64,000 nucleotides of DNA from an uncultured Oscillospiraceae bacterium (GTDB lineage Bacteria; Bacillota; Clostridia; Oscillospirales; Ruminococcaceae), in assembly GCA_910584715.1 (NCBI GenBank), contig CAJUAN010000002.1, positions 1 through 64,000 on the forward strand. Reading direction: 5' to 3'. Positions 8,478 to 15,645 of this stretch are shown one piece after another. The position numbers and the translations under genes were made by a program. Every line of letters starts with the position of its first letter. Positions within the stretch are counted from its first letter, which is position 1. Under the pieces are notes generated by a model. It was given only the letters and a program-made list of their open reading frames with translations. It did no database searches and was not told where the DNA came from.

Positions 8478-9067
8478 TATAACTCCGTCCTTTCTTTTTT
8501 CTTTTCCGATACGTAGTAATTGTACGCCTCTATAGTGTGGTGCGGCAGCATCGAGCCTTTCGCCACCACGTCCGAAACGGAAAATCTCAGCGCCTCCAGC
8601 ATGGCTTTTTCTATGCTTTGGTAAGCGTTTTTCCGCATTTTTGCCACGTCCTTGTAGCTTCTGTCCGCCGAAATAAGGTCGGCAATGTAAATAATTTCCT
8701 CCAGGCGGCTCATGCCCGCCCTGCCTACGGTATGGTACCTTATGGCGTTGAGCATATCGTTATCATGTACGTTAAGTACGTTTTCGGAGTACCAGGCTCC
8801 CGCTATCGCATGATAAAGCGGAGGAGTGACAAGCTCAACCGGGGACACGTCCAAAGCGGATTTTTTCGCCATTGCAAGCTGTTCCTCCTTGGGTATCTCC
8901 TTGCATATGTCGTGGAGAAGTCCTGTCAGGTACGCCTTTTCGGGAGAATAGTAATCATACTTTTCCGCAAGCTTTTCGGCTTCGTCAGCAACGTTCAGGC
9001 TGTGCTGAAACCGCTTTTTTGAAAGCCTGATGCTGAGAATATCTGTCAGCTCCGCCGAAGAATACAT
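8477..9067 (-). CDS. yqeK: HD-domain Ap4A hydrolase (YqeK)
   Basis: An HD-domain protein of about 196 residues. YqeK proteins hydrolyse diadenosine tetraphosphate symmetrically to two ADP. Metal ligands of the HD fold are visible: H in RFQHSLNVA, HD in GLLHDICKE, H in YHAIAGAW, RYHTVGR, and the late IYIADLISADR. Neighbours nadD (upstream) and rsfS (coupled downstream) support the assignment. Two nearby ATGs (9073, 9067) are possible; 9067 has the better spacing from GAGGGGG. Confidence 0.92.
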   Translation of the reverse strand: MYSSAELTDILSIRLSKKRFQHSLNVADEAEKLAEKYDYYSPEKAYLTGLLHDICKEIPKEEQLAMAKKSALDVSPVELVTPPLYHAIAGAWYSENVLNVHDNDMLNAIRYHTVGRAGMSRLEEIIYIADLISADRSYKDVAKMRKNAYQSIEKAMLEALRFSVSDVVAKGSMLPHHTIEAYNYYVSEKKKERTEL

Positions 9068-9100
9068 AGACATTGCCCCCTCTTAGAGGTAAGATTTTTA

Positions 9101-9147
9101 GAAGTAAGATGTAAGACTTTTCGTTCTTGCTTCTTACATCTTATTTC
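9101..9147. repeat. Inverted repeat between nadD and yqeK
   Basis: Fifteen-base arms (9101-9115 and 9133-9147, one mismatch) around a 17-base loop, rich in AAGATGTAAG. There is no T tract suitable for an intrinsic terminator. It may be an mRNA processing or stability hairpin, or a decayed short repeat. Confidence 0.6.
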
Positions 9148-9185
9148 TGTTTTACTACAGTAAATTCCCAACTGATTGTATGGCT

Positions 9186-9806
9186 TTACAGTTCAGAATG
9201 CCGATTATACAATCCTCGTTCTAAAATATATTTTACTACATTTTGCGGAACATAGCAAGATATATCGGAATTTTTTATAATTTTTTCACGAATTTCTGTA
9301 GAAGAAATTTCCAGCGGCTCGGTTTCCGCAAAGACCACCTCTCCGTATTTCCTCAGATCAGCAGCCTTTTTTTCAAGCTCTTCCCTATCAGAGCCGCATT
9401 TTTGGCGGGAAACGGCGGCAAGGCTGCACATGGAAAGTATTTCCCTCCAGCTTTTCCACCTATTGAAGCTTTTCAGCATATCTCCGCCCACAAGCCAGAA
9501 AAGCTTATCGTCGGGGTAAAGTCCGCGGAAATGCCGCACGGTGTCCACCGTATAGCTTACACCCTTGCGGGATATTTCATGGCCGCTTACCGTCACAAAC
9601 GGCATATCAGAAAACGCCAGACGGCACATTTCAAGCCTGTCCGCGCCGCTTGCGGGACGGCGTTCCATATCCTTTTTAAATGGGGATATCCCAGTCGGCA
9701 TAACGATTATCTCATCAAGCTCCAGAACCTTTTGAAGCTCCGAAACAAGGCTGACGTGTCCGTTGTGAACCGGGTCAAAGCTCCCCCCGAATATCGCCCT
9801 GCGCAT
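9186..9806 (-). CDS. nadD: Nicotinate-nucleotide adenylyltransferase
   Basis: A 206-residue NadD that adenylylates nicotinate mononucleotide to deamido-NAD. The nucleotidyltransferase motif GGSFDPVHNGH (7-17) and the C-terminal ISSTEIREKI motif are intact. The ATG overlaps the yhbY stop (TAATG). It links functionally with the pncA-pncB salvage genes at 32.9-35.0 kb, which make its substrate. Confidence 0.96.
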   Translation of the reverse strand: MRRAIFGGSFDPVHNGHVSLVSELQKVLELDEIIVMPTGISPFKKDMERRPASGADRLEMCRLAFSDMPFVTVSGHEISRKGVSYTVDTVRHFRGLYPDDKLFWLVGGDMLKSFNRWKSWREILSMCSLAAVSRQKCGSDREELEKKAADLRKYGEVVFAETEPLEISSTEIREKIIKNSDISCYVPQNVVKYILERGLYNRHSEL

Positions 9807-10102
9807 TACTTCGCCTTTAGGTCGATTTTCGGATCCTGAGGATTTCGTTTGAACAACACGAACTTGCTGCCGATCACCTGAACCACCTCGGACTTGGTTT
9901 TTTCCGCAAGTTCGTTTGCCGCCTCCGCGGGGGACAGCATACAGGCGTCCTGGACTTTCATTTTGATAAGCTCCCGGGCTTTGAGAGCGTCCGATACCTG
10001 CTCTGTCAGCGTATCGATAATACCGTTTTTTCCCACTTGCAAAATGGTATCCTCCGTCATGGCAATACTTTTCAGCTTTGCCCTTTGTTTGCTTGTTAAC
10101 AT
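9806..10102 (-). CDS. yhbY: YhbY-type ribosome assembly RNA-binding protein (CRM domain)
   Basis: A 98-residue single CRM-domain protein. The family associates with pre-50S particles. The start MLTSKQRAKLKSIA and the GKNG loop are typical. The ATG at 10102 follows AAAGGA at good spacing and is preferred over an upstream in-frame start at 10138. It is the first gene of the yhbY-nadD-yqeK-rsfS run. Confidence 0.92.
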   Translation of the reverse strand: MLTSKQRAKLKSIAMTEDTILQVGKNGIIDTLTEQVSDALKARELIKMKVQDACMLSPAEAANELAEKTKSEVVQVIGSKFVLFKRNPQDPKIDLKAK

Positions 10103-10164
10103 AATATCAGTTCCTTTCGGTATTTTTTGTAAAAACATTTGACCCTTACGTACGCTGCCAAGTG

Positions 10165-10821
10165 TTACTGAGTACCGCCGAGTATTTTTTCCGCCGCCTC
10201 AAAAATCCCGGAAAAGCTGTTTACCGCGGGAACTTCCCTGTTAACGGTTCCGAAGCCGTAAGCCGCATGGATAAAAGGTACTCCTGCGGAATCGGAGGCA
10301 TCCAGGTCGCCCTGTGTGTCCCCCACATATACAGCCTTGTCAAGAGCATTCCGCTCCATAACTATGCGGATATTGTCCGCTTTTGCAAGACCCGTGCCGC
10401 CGGGGCATTCAAAGTCCGCAAAGTATTTGCCCAGCTTGTGGTACTCCAGAAAGGTCTCAATATAGCCGCTCTGACAGTTGCTGACAATAAACAGCTTGAA
10501 GCTTTTTGAAAGGCGGTCAAGCTCTCTTTCCAGATCGGGATAAAGCTTTCCGCCGTGTCCGCTCAGATACTCGTTTTCATATTCTCCGCATTCGTCCATA
10601 ATTTCAAGACGGGTCTTTTCGTCCGTATCGGGAAGCATGAGCGCGGCAATGACCTCCATGGTTTTTCCCATATAGCCGCGCATATCTTCACCCGTTACCG
10701 ATCTGCGTACGCGCCTGTCCGTTTCGGAACGGCGGGAGAGTATCACGCTCCATGCTCCCGCCACCTGCTCCGAGGAGTCCCACAAGGTTCCGTCAAGATC
10801 GAAAATTATTCCGTAATTCAT
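10165..10821 (-). CDS. HAD-family hydrolase (phosphoglycolate-phosphatase-like)
   Basis: A 218-residue haloacid-dehalogenase-like phosphatase. Motif I is DLDGTL (8-13) with the nucleophile Asp8. Motif II is VSN near residue 119, a lysine follows in GLAKADN, and motif IV is GDTQGDLDAS. A helical cap lies between motifs I and II. Substrate unknown; phosphoglycolate or nucleotide monophosphates are typical for the subgroup. It starts 11 bases after queF and is probably co-transcribed with it. Confidence 0.85.
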   Translation of the reverse strand: MNYGIIFDLDGTLWDSSEQVAGAWSVILSRRSETDRRVRRSVTGEDMRGYMGKTMEVIAALMLPDTDEKTRLEIMDECGEYENEYLSGHGGKLYPDLERELDRLSKSFKLFIVSNCQSGYIETFLEYHKLGKYFADFECPGGTGLAKADNIRIVMERNALDKAVYVGDTQGDLDASDSAGVPFIHAAYGFGTVNREVPAVNSFSGIFEAAEKILGGTQ

Positions 10822-10832
10822 AAAAATACTCC

Positions 10833-11330
10833 TTATCTGTTATCAATTTTTTCCGGGTACAGGTCGTGGTGCGTGAGGCGGTCAATTGCGACCTGCTCCC
10901 ACATAGTGCCCTTTTTGCCGTAGTTGCAGTAAGGGTCAATTGAAATTCCTCCCCGCGGTGTAAACTTGCCCCATACTTCGATATATTTGGGATCCATAAG
11001 TTTTATAAGGTCTTTCATGATGATGTTCATGCAGTCCTCGTGGAAGTCCCCGTGATTGCGGAAACTGTAGAGATAAAGCTTCAGGGACTTGCTTTCCACC
11101 ATTCTTTCAGCGGGCACGTAAGAGATATACACCGAAGCGAAATCGGGCTGACCCGTTATGGGGCACAGACTGGTGAACTCGGGACAGTTGAATTTTACAA
11201 AATAGTCGTTATCGGGGTGCTTGTTCACAAAGGTCTCCAGTACCTCGGGGGCGTAATCAGTCGGATATTGGGTTTTTTGGTTTCCGAGAAGAGTGACTCC
11301 CTCTGTCTCCGGTCTTGTTCTTCCTGACAT
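10833..11330 (-). CDS. queF: NADPH-dependent 7-cyano-7-deazaguanine reductase
   Basis: A 165-residue QueF of the short YkvM type. It reduces preQ0 to preQ1 in queuosine synthesis. The catalytic pair is visible as Cys56 in SLCPITGQPD with Asp63 after it, and the NADPH-binding ESKSLKLYLYSFRNHG segment follows. None of queC, queD or queE is nearby, and the leader carries no recognisable preQ1 riboswitch. Confidence 0.95.
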   Translation of the reverse strand: MSGRTRPETEGVTLLGNQKTQYPTDYAPEVLETFVNKHPDNDYFVKFNCPEFTSLCPITGQPDFASVYISYVPAERMVESKSLKLYLYSFRNHGDFHEDCMNIIMKDLIKLMDPKYIEVWGKFTPRGGISIDPYCNYGKKGTMWEQVAIDRLTHHDLYPEKIDNR

Positions 11331-11388
11331 TTTTATCTTCCTTTCAGTGTTCTGATACTTCTTTAAATATAAGTATGGCTATTGAAAT

Positions 11389-11417
11389 ATTATACACCAT
11401 AATACCAATAAATTCAA
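11389..11417 (-). promoter_or_regulatory. queF promoter
   Basis: Minus strand: -35 TTGAAT (11412-11417), 17-bp spacer, -10 TATAAT (11389-11394). Confidence 0.75.
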
Positions 11418-11457
11418 CTCATTTCAGGATATAAAAGGCAATTTCCTTTCGGAGCCG

Positions 11458-11486
11458 TTGACATACCGAAAAAACCGTGTTATACT
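11458..11486 (+). promoter_or_regulatory. Promoter of the FliF-like gene
   Basis: -35 TTGACA (11458-11463), 17-bp spacer, -10 TATACT (11481-11486); divergent from the queF promoter. Confidence 0.85.
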
Positions 11487-11533
11487 TAAAACCGGAAAAT
11501 ATATTGCTGAATCAATAAAAAGGAGCGTATGCA

Positions 11534-11959
11534 ATGAAAAAAGCAATTATTATCGCTGCGGCGGCTGTACTTCTGACCGGTGCTGCGTTTATATTTAAGA
11601 TAAGCAAAAGCAGCGGTCCGAGCGCGGAAACAAGCGTGGCGGCGTCGAACGGCAGCGTAACATATATCATATCTGAAAATCAGGGCGGTCAGACCGATCC
11701 GGACGTTGCCTCAAAAATAGATATTGAAAACAGAACGGCACAAGTGTTATCCGAATTTGACTGGGTAACCCGCGCTGTACTCACTATTTCAGATTCCGAT
11801 AGCGGTGCGTTTGTTTCCGCCGTTCTGACAGTCAGCAGAGAACCGTCCACGGACGAAGCGAACAGTGCGGCATATGTGATATCACAATACGTTGACAAAG
11901 ACTCGGATATTCTTATCACGGATCAGGACAGTAATGTCATTTATCCGCTTTCATATTAA
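11534..11959 (+). CDS. Membrane-anchored protein with FliF/YscJ ring-building-like motif
   Basis: A 141-residue protein with an N-terminal membrane anchor (about 4-21) and an extracytoplasmic domain. Residues 67-139 read like the FliF/YscJ ring-building motif: a short helix ending in W-V-TRAVLTI, a strand VSAVLTV, a helix EANSAAYVISQYV, and a final strand ILITDQDSNVIYPL, comparable to the VTVxDxNG end of FliF. The resemblance was seen by eye. It stands alone with its own promoter and a strong terminator; no flagellar, secretion or sporulation gene is adjacent. Function unknown. Confidence 0.55.
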   Translation: MKKAIIIAAAAVLLTGAAFIFKISKSSGPSAETSVAASNGSVTYIISENQGGQTDPDVASKIDIENRTAQVLSEFDWVTRAVLTISDSDSGAFVSAVLTVSREPSTDEANSAAYVISQYVDKDSDILITDQDSNVIYPLSY

Positions 11960-11994
11960 AAATGCTTTCTAAACAAAATTATTATATTAAACAA

Positions 11995-12036
11995 ATCAGC
12001 CGGCGTTTTTATACCATACGCCGGCTGATCTATTTT
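11995..12036 (+). terminator. Terminator of the FliF-like gene
   Basis: Twelve-base-pair GC-rich perfect stem (11995-12006 with 12018-12029) followed by CTATTTTCTT. Confidence 0.8.
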
Positions 12037-12159
12037 CTTAACGGTATTTCCAATCCCATGCCGTCCTGTCTGTACACATTGTCAGACGGTAGACGGTAAA
12101 GCCGCTTTTTGCTGCCCGCCGTTGACGGCAGTCACAGAAAATTGTCGGAAATATCAAAA

Positions 12160-12855
12160 TCAAACTCCGTACTTGATAGTGGAAACGGGGATACCGACAC
12201 CCATTGTGGAAGCTACTACGCAGGACTTGATGTAAGTACCCTTTGCAGCCGCAGGCTTAGCCTTAACGATAGCCTCAAGAAGCGTATTCAGGTTCTCCGC
12301 AAGCTTTTCCTTGCCGAAGGAAGCCTTTCCGATAGGGCAGTGAATGATGTTGGTCTTGTCGAGACGGTACTCGATCTTACCTGCCTTAGCTTCGGAAATA
12401 GCCTTTGCGATGTCGGGAGCAACAGTGCCCGCCTTGGGGTTAGGCATAAGTCCGCGGGGACCGAGAACTCTCGCCGCTTTACCTACAACGCCCATCATGT
12501 CGGGAGAAGCTACGCAAACGTCGAAATCGAGCCAGTTTTCCTTAACGATCTTTTCAACGAGATCCGCGCCGCCTACGAAATCCGCTCCCGCAGCCTTAGC
12601 GTCAGCCTCTTTTTCCTCCTTGCAGAAAGCAAGTACGCGAACGTTTTTACCTGTACCGTTGGGAAGAACTACCGCGCCTCTTACCTGCTGGTCAGCATGA
12701 CGGGAGTCAACGCCCAGACGAACGTGAACCTCAATGGTCTCGTCAAATTTAGCCTTGGCGTTCTGGCATGCAAGGTCGAGAGCCTCTTCGGTCTCATAGA
12801 GCTTGCTTCTGTCAACAGCCTTAGCGCTTTCATTATATTTCTTACCGTGTTTCAT
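12160..12855 (-). CDS. rplA: 50S ribosomal protein L1
   Basis: A 231-residue L1 that binds 23S rRNA at the mobile L1 stalk and often represses its own operon. The NPKAGTVAPDIAKAI and late GKASFG segments are typical. The ATG at 12855 follows GGAGGAAA; an in-frame start at 12936 would add 27 residues with no counterpart in L1 proteins. It is the last gene of rpmG-secE-nusG-rplK-rplA. A plus-strand gene follows, so rplJ-rplL are not adjacent. Confidence 0.97.
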   Translation of the reverse strand: MKHGKKYNESAKAVDRSKLYETEEALDLACQNAKAKFDETIEVHVRLGVDSRHADQQVRGAVVLPNGTGKNVRVLAFCKEEKEADAKAAGADFVGGADLVEKIVKENWLDFDVCVASPDMMGVVGKAARVLGPRGLMPNPKAGTVAPDIAKAISEAKAGKIEYRLDKTNIIHCPIGKASFGKEKLAENLNTLLEAIVKAKPAAAKGTYIKSCVVASTMGVGIPVSTIKYGV

Positions 12856-13029
12856 TATCAGATTTCCTCCTTGTAAGTGGTAAATGTTCCCATCCTTGGG
12901 ACTCTTGGCGGAATTATATCCTCCCACTAAACGCAAGATGAACCGGAGGCAAAATTCGGAAAAATTCCTTTCCGTGCTCCGAAAACATCCGCCGCAAATT
13001 AATTGCCGGTTACTTGCTGATTGCGATTA

Positions 13030-13455
13030 TCAGTCAACTACTTCAACGCCCATGGAACGGCAGGTACCCGCGATCATGCTCATTGCGGATTCCACGTTTG
13101 CCGCGTTAAGGTCGGGCATTTTAGTCTCGGCGATCTTCTTGATCTGCTCTTTGGTGATCTTTCCGACCTTGGTCTTGTTGGGAACTCCGGAACCGCTTTC
13201 AAGACCGATAGCCTTCTTGATAAGAACCGCTGCCGGCGGAGTCTTTGTGATAAAGCTGAATGAACGGTCAGCGTAAACTGTAATAACTACAGGGATAATA
13301 AGGCCGATATCGTTCTTTGTTCTCTCATTGAATTCCTTTGTAAAAGCCATGATATTAACGCCGTGCTGACCGAGAGCAGGTCCAACAGGCGGAGCGGGCG
13401 TAGCCTTTCCCGCTGCGATCTGAAGCTTGATTAAGCCAACTACTTTCTGTGCCAT
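13030..13455 (-). CDS. rplK: 50S ribosomal protein L11
   Basis: A 141-residue L11, part of the GTPase-associated centre and the sensor for RelA-type stringent responses. The proline-rich PAPPVGPALGQHGVNIM hinge is intact. The ATG at 13455 is chosen because AAAGGA stands nine bases before it. The 199-base space to nusG contains an inverted repeat just before the ribosome site that may take part in feedback control. Confidence 0.97.
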   Translation of the reverse strand: MAQKVVGLIKLQIAAGKATPAPPVGPALGQHGVNIMAFTKEFNERTKNDIGLIIPVVITVYADRSFSFITKTPPAAVLIKKAIGLESGSGVPNKTKVGKITKEQIKKIAETKMPDLNAANVESAMSMIAGTCRSMGVEVVD

Positions 13456-13483
13456 TATAATCATTCCTTTCTGAGTTTTGCAG

Positions 13484-13512
13484 TTTCCGGATAGGCTGTA
13501 CCGATCCGGAAA
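13484..13512. repeat. Inverted repeat in the rplK leader
   Basis: Nine-base perfect arms (TTTCCGGAT / ATCCGGAAA) with an 11-base loop, about 15 bases upstream of the rplK ribosome-binding site. It is a candidate mRNA structure for ribosomal-protein feedback, but I cannot match it to a known L1 or L11 target. Confidence 0.5.
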
Positions 13513-13654
13513 TTACGGACGAATTCATGGTAGCCTGCTTACAGGAGCATACTCACAAAATCCTGCCCGAAAAGAAAACCCGTCGCCCCGTATCGTACGG
13601 AGCATCCGCACTTCCAAAATTTTGAATATAGAATATAAAAACGAACTGATAAAG

Positions 13655-14197
13655 TTAAAACTCGTCCGTAGCCGCGACCATGGTAATATCCAGTTCCGCC
13701 GAGGTATCCCGTCCGAACATGGAGACCTTGACGTTTACTTTCATATTTTCGGTATCTATGCTTTCGACCTCTCCTACGATACCCTCCATAGGGCCGGCAG
13801 TGATACGAACCTTGTCGCCCGCCTTGAAATTGACTTCGAGTGACGCGGGCTTAGCGTCCATGTCGATGCCCATAGCAGCAGCTTCCTTATCGGTAAGCGG
13901 AACGGGCTTCGACCCGGGACCCACAAACCCCGTACAGCCTCTGGTGTTTCTCACTACATACCAGGAATCGTCTGTGAGAACCATTTTTACCAGAACATAT
14001 CCGGGGAAAACTTTTCTTTCGACCTCGTGCATCTTATTCTTTTCATTCATTTCCATTACCAGCTCGGTAGGAACCTGAACCTCCTGAATAAGATCGTGAA
14101 GCTTGCGGTTGTCAACGACCTTCATGATCGTCTGTGCGACCTTATTCTCATAACCGGAATAAGTGTGAATGACATACCATTTTGCCGATTCTGACAT
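13655..14197 (-). CDS. nusG: Transcription termination/antitermination factor NusG
   Basis: A 180-residue NusG with the N-terminal NGN domain (WYVIHTYSGYENKVA; FPGYVLVKM; CTGFVGPGSKPVPL) and a C-terminal KOW domain (FKAGDKVRITAGPMEGIVGEV). It binds RNA polymerase and couples it to Rho, NusE or paused ribosomes. Position between secE and rplK is the standard arrangement. Confidence 0.97.
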   Translation of the reverse strand: MSESAKWYVIHTYSGYENKVAQTIMKVVDNRKLHDLIQEVQVPTELVMEMNEKNKMHEVERKVFPGYVLVKMVLTDDSWYVVRNTRGCTGFVGPGSKPVPLTDKEAAAMGIDMDAKPASLEVNFKAGDKVRITAGPMEGIVGEVESIDTENMKVNVKVSMFGRDTSAELDITMVAATDEF

Positions 14198-14327
14198 AAC
14201 TAATGACCATTCCTTCCCTCGCGGAGGCAGAGATCTCAGAGGCAGGAGGCAGGAACAGTCCTGAATATTATCCTCCGCATAGTCCGTTCTCCGTCCTCAC
14301 GGTTTCCTCTGTTTTACGCTTGAGGGA

Positions 14328-14645
14328 TCAGCCGCCCGCCTTAGCCGTAAGATTGACCAGAGCGGTAAGCGCGCTGTCTATCCCGAATATGACGATACCG
14401 CTTGCGCACATTCCCACAAGAACCACAAACGTGTTGTTTACGACCTTTCTCCATGAAGGCCATGTGACTTTTTTGATCTCGCTCCTTAAGTCCTTGAAAT
14501 ATTTGACAGCTCCGCCGGGCTTTTTAGCGCTTTTTTTGCCGCCGGACTTTGTCTTTTCGCGGTCGTTCACTATCTTGTTAGCCTTAGCCTCAGCCTGGGC
14601 GACAATGGAGTTCTTCTTGGACTTGTTGTTTTTAGCGTCAGCCAT
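14328..14645 (-). CDS. secE: Preprotein translocase subunit SecE
   Basis: A 105-residue SecE of the single-membrane-segment type. A long lysine-rich N-terminal region (about 1-45) precedes the amphipathic helix KYFKDLRSEIKKVTWPSWRKV and one membrane helix near residues 75-98. It clamps SecY in the export channel. The N-terminal extension is longer than in most Firmicutes SecE. The gene follows rpmG closely and precedes nusG. Confidence 0.95.
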   Translation of the reverse strand: MADAKNNKSKKNSIVAQAEAKANKIVNDREKTKSGGKKSAKKPGGAVKYFKDLRSEIKKVTWPSWRKVVNNTFVVLVGMCASGIVIFGIDSALTALVNLTAKAGG

Positions 14646-14659
14646 TCTCCGCACCTCTC

Positions 14660-14809
14660 TTACTTAGTTTCTTTGTGAAGAGTATGCTTTCTGCAGAACT
14701 TACAGTACTTGTTCATTTCAAGCCTGTCCGGATCGTTCTTCTTGTTCTTCTTGGTATTGTAGTTGCGCTGTTTGCACTCCGTACAAGCCAATGTAATTTT
14801 TACTCTCAT
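14660..14809 (-). CDS. rpmG: 50S ribosomal protein L33
   Basis: A 49-residue L33 beginning MRVKITLACTECKQRNY. It keeps both zinc-ligand pairs (CTEC and CKFC), so it is the zinc-dependent form. The ATG at 14809 follows AGGAGG; longer in-frame starts run into the leader. First gene of the rpmG-secE-nusG-rplK-rplA operon, preceded by a leader of about 340 bases. Confidence 0.96.
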   Translation of the reverse strand: MRVKITLACTECKQRNYNTKKNKKNDPDRLEMNKYCKFCRKHTLHKETK

Positions 14810-15150
14810 ATCGGCACCTCCTATTAGATTGACGATGCTGTACAGCTCTCGGATATTCGGTCTTAAGAAGTAAGCGCCGGAAAGCAATCTGTTCTGTTGA
14901 GAAGTTGAGGATAGGGGTTAGAAGCCGTACCCCCGGTTCTCTCCGGAAAACGTCTTTTTGCTTACCGTTCTGTTTCTTTTCCGTACCTCGGCACTCCGCA
15001 CCGTTTGCGTTTTCGCAGGGGACGTATTTCCCCTGTGCCTCCCTCTGTGGCTTGGCTCGGGCTGACTCGCAGGAGCCTTGCTGAGAGACTGATTTTCGCT
15101 TTTAAACACTCATAAAAAAGAGCGCAAAAAAATAAGCCTCTGCAAGAGGT
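14810..15150 (-). ncRNA. Long, apparently structured 5' leader of the rpmG operon
   Basis: About 340 transcribed bases without a convincing gene lie between the promoter and rpmG. Possible hairpins on the minus strand include CAGGGG...CCCCTG, GCG-AAAA-CGC, and near the 5' end CCTCT-TGC-AGAGG followed by seven T. A 63-codon frame (15109-14918) is open but begins at a GTG without a ribosome site and is very rich in Ser, Arg and Lys, so it is not called as a gene. The length is unusual and suggests regulation; I do not recognise the class. Confidence 0.45.
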
Positions 15151-15179
15151 AATATTATTATACCTCATTGCACAGGCTT
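15126..15179 (-). terminator. Terminator of the atp operon, overlapping the next promoter
   Basis: Arms 15134-15151 and 15161-15179 pair nearly perfectly over 18 bases (one mismatch, one bulge) with a 9-base AT loop. On the minus strand the stem is followed by A and then seven T. It lies 35 bases after the atpC stop. The -10 of the rpmG promoter starts in the loop and its 18-bp spacer is the upstream arm. Confidence 0.85.
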
Positions 15180-15186
15180 TTGTCAA
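15157..15186 (-). promoter_or_regulatory. Promoter of rpmG-secE-nusG-rplK-rplA embedded in the atp terminator
   Basis: Minus strand: -35 TTGACA (15181-15186), 18-bp spacer, -10 TATAAT (15157-15162). New transcripts start within the second arm and so cannot rebuild the terminator. Confidence 0.9.
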
Positions 15187-15213
15187 GTGTTTTTTCAAAA
15201 TTTGCAAAATTTT

Positions 15214-15624
15214 TTATTTATTTCCCGAACCGACGCTGATACGGTTTAAAGCCCTCTGGAGCTTTAACTCGGCAAGATCGAGCTGATGCTTGTCTTGCTG
15301 CTCCTTAAGGCGGCGCCTTGCGTCTTCCTCGGAGCGCTTTGCCCAGTCAAGGTCTATCTCGTCCGCCCACTCCACGGCGTTTGCAAGTATAGACACCTTG
15401 TTCCCGCCGACCTTGAGCAGTCCCGTGGAAATAGCCGCGACCCTCCAGCTTCCGTCCTGCTGCATTACTTTAAGGGGACCCGAAGGCAGGTCGGCTACCA
15501 GACTTGTGTGATTCGCCAGTATTCCTATGTCGCCCTCAGTTGTGCGAACAATTATCTGGGACGTTTCACCGTCAAAAAAAATCTTTTCGGGCGTAACTAC
15601 GCTGAGCGAAAATGAAGCTGCCAT
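15214..15624 (-). CDS. atpC: F1Fo ATP synthase epsilon subunit
   Basis: A 136-residue epsilon subunit with the N-terminal beta-sandwich (TEGDIGILANHTSLVADL) and a C-terminal helical hairpin (about 90-130). It is part of the central stalk and can brake ATP hydrolysis. The ATG at 15624 has eight bases to AAAGGAG; the one at 15630 is too close. Last gene of the operon. Confidence 0.95.
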   Translation of the reverse strand: MAASFSLSVVTPEKIFFDGETSQIIVRTTEGDIGILANHTSLVADLPSGPLKVMQQDGSWRVAAISTGLLKVGGNKVSILANAVEWADEIDLDWAKRSEEDARRRLKEQQDKHQLDLAELKLQRALNRISVGSGNK

Positions 15625-15645
15625 AAACATGACTCCTTTCCGCCG

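Noticed and set aside
11331..11388. Possible preQ1 riboswitch before queF
   Set aside because: The short leader lacks the preQ1-I loop and the A-rich tail; only a weak hairpin is visible.
14918..15109. 63-codon basic peptide frame in the rpmG leader
   Set aside because: GTG start without a ribosome site, extreme Ser/Arg/Lys composition, and overlap with likely RNA structure; kept only as part of the leader description.
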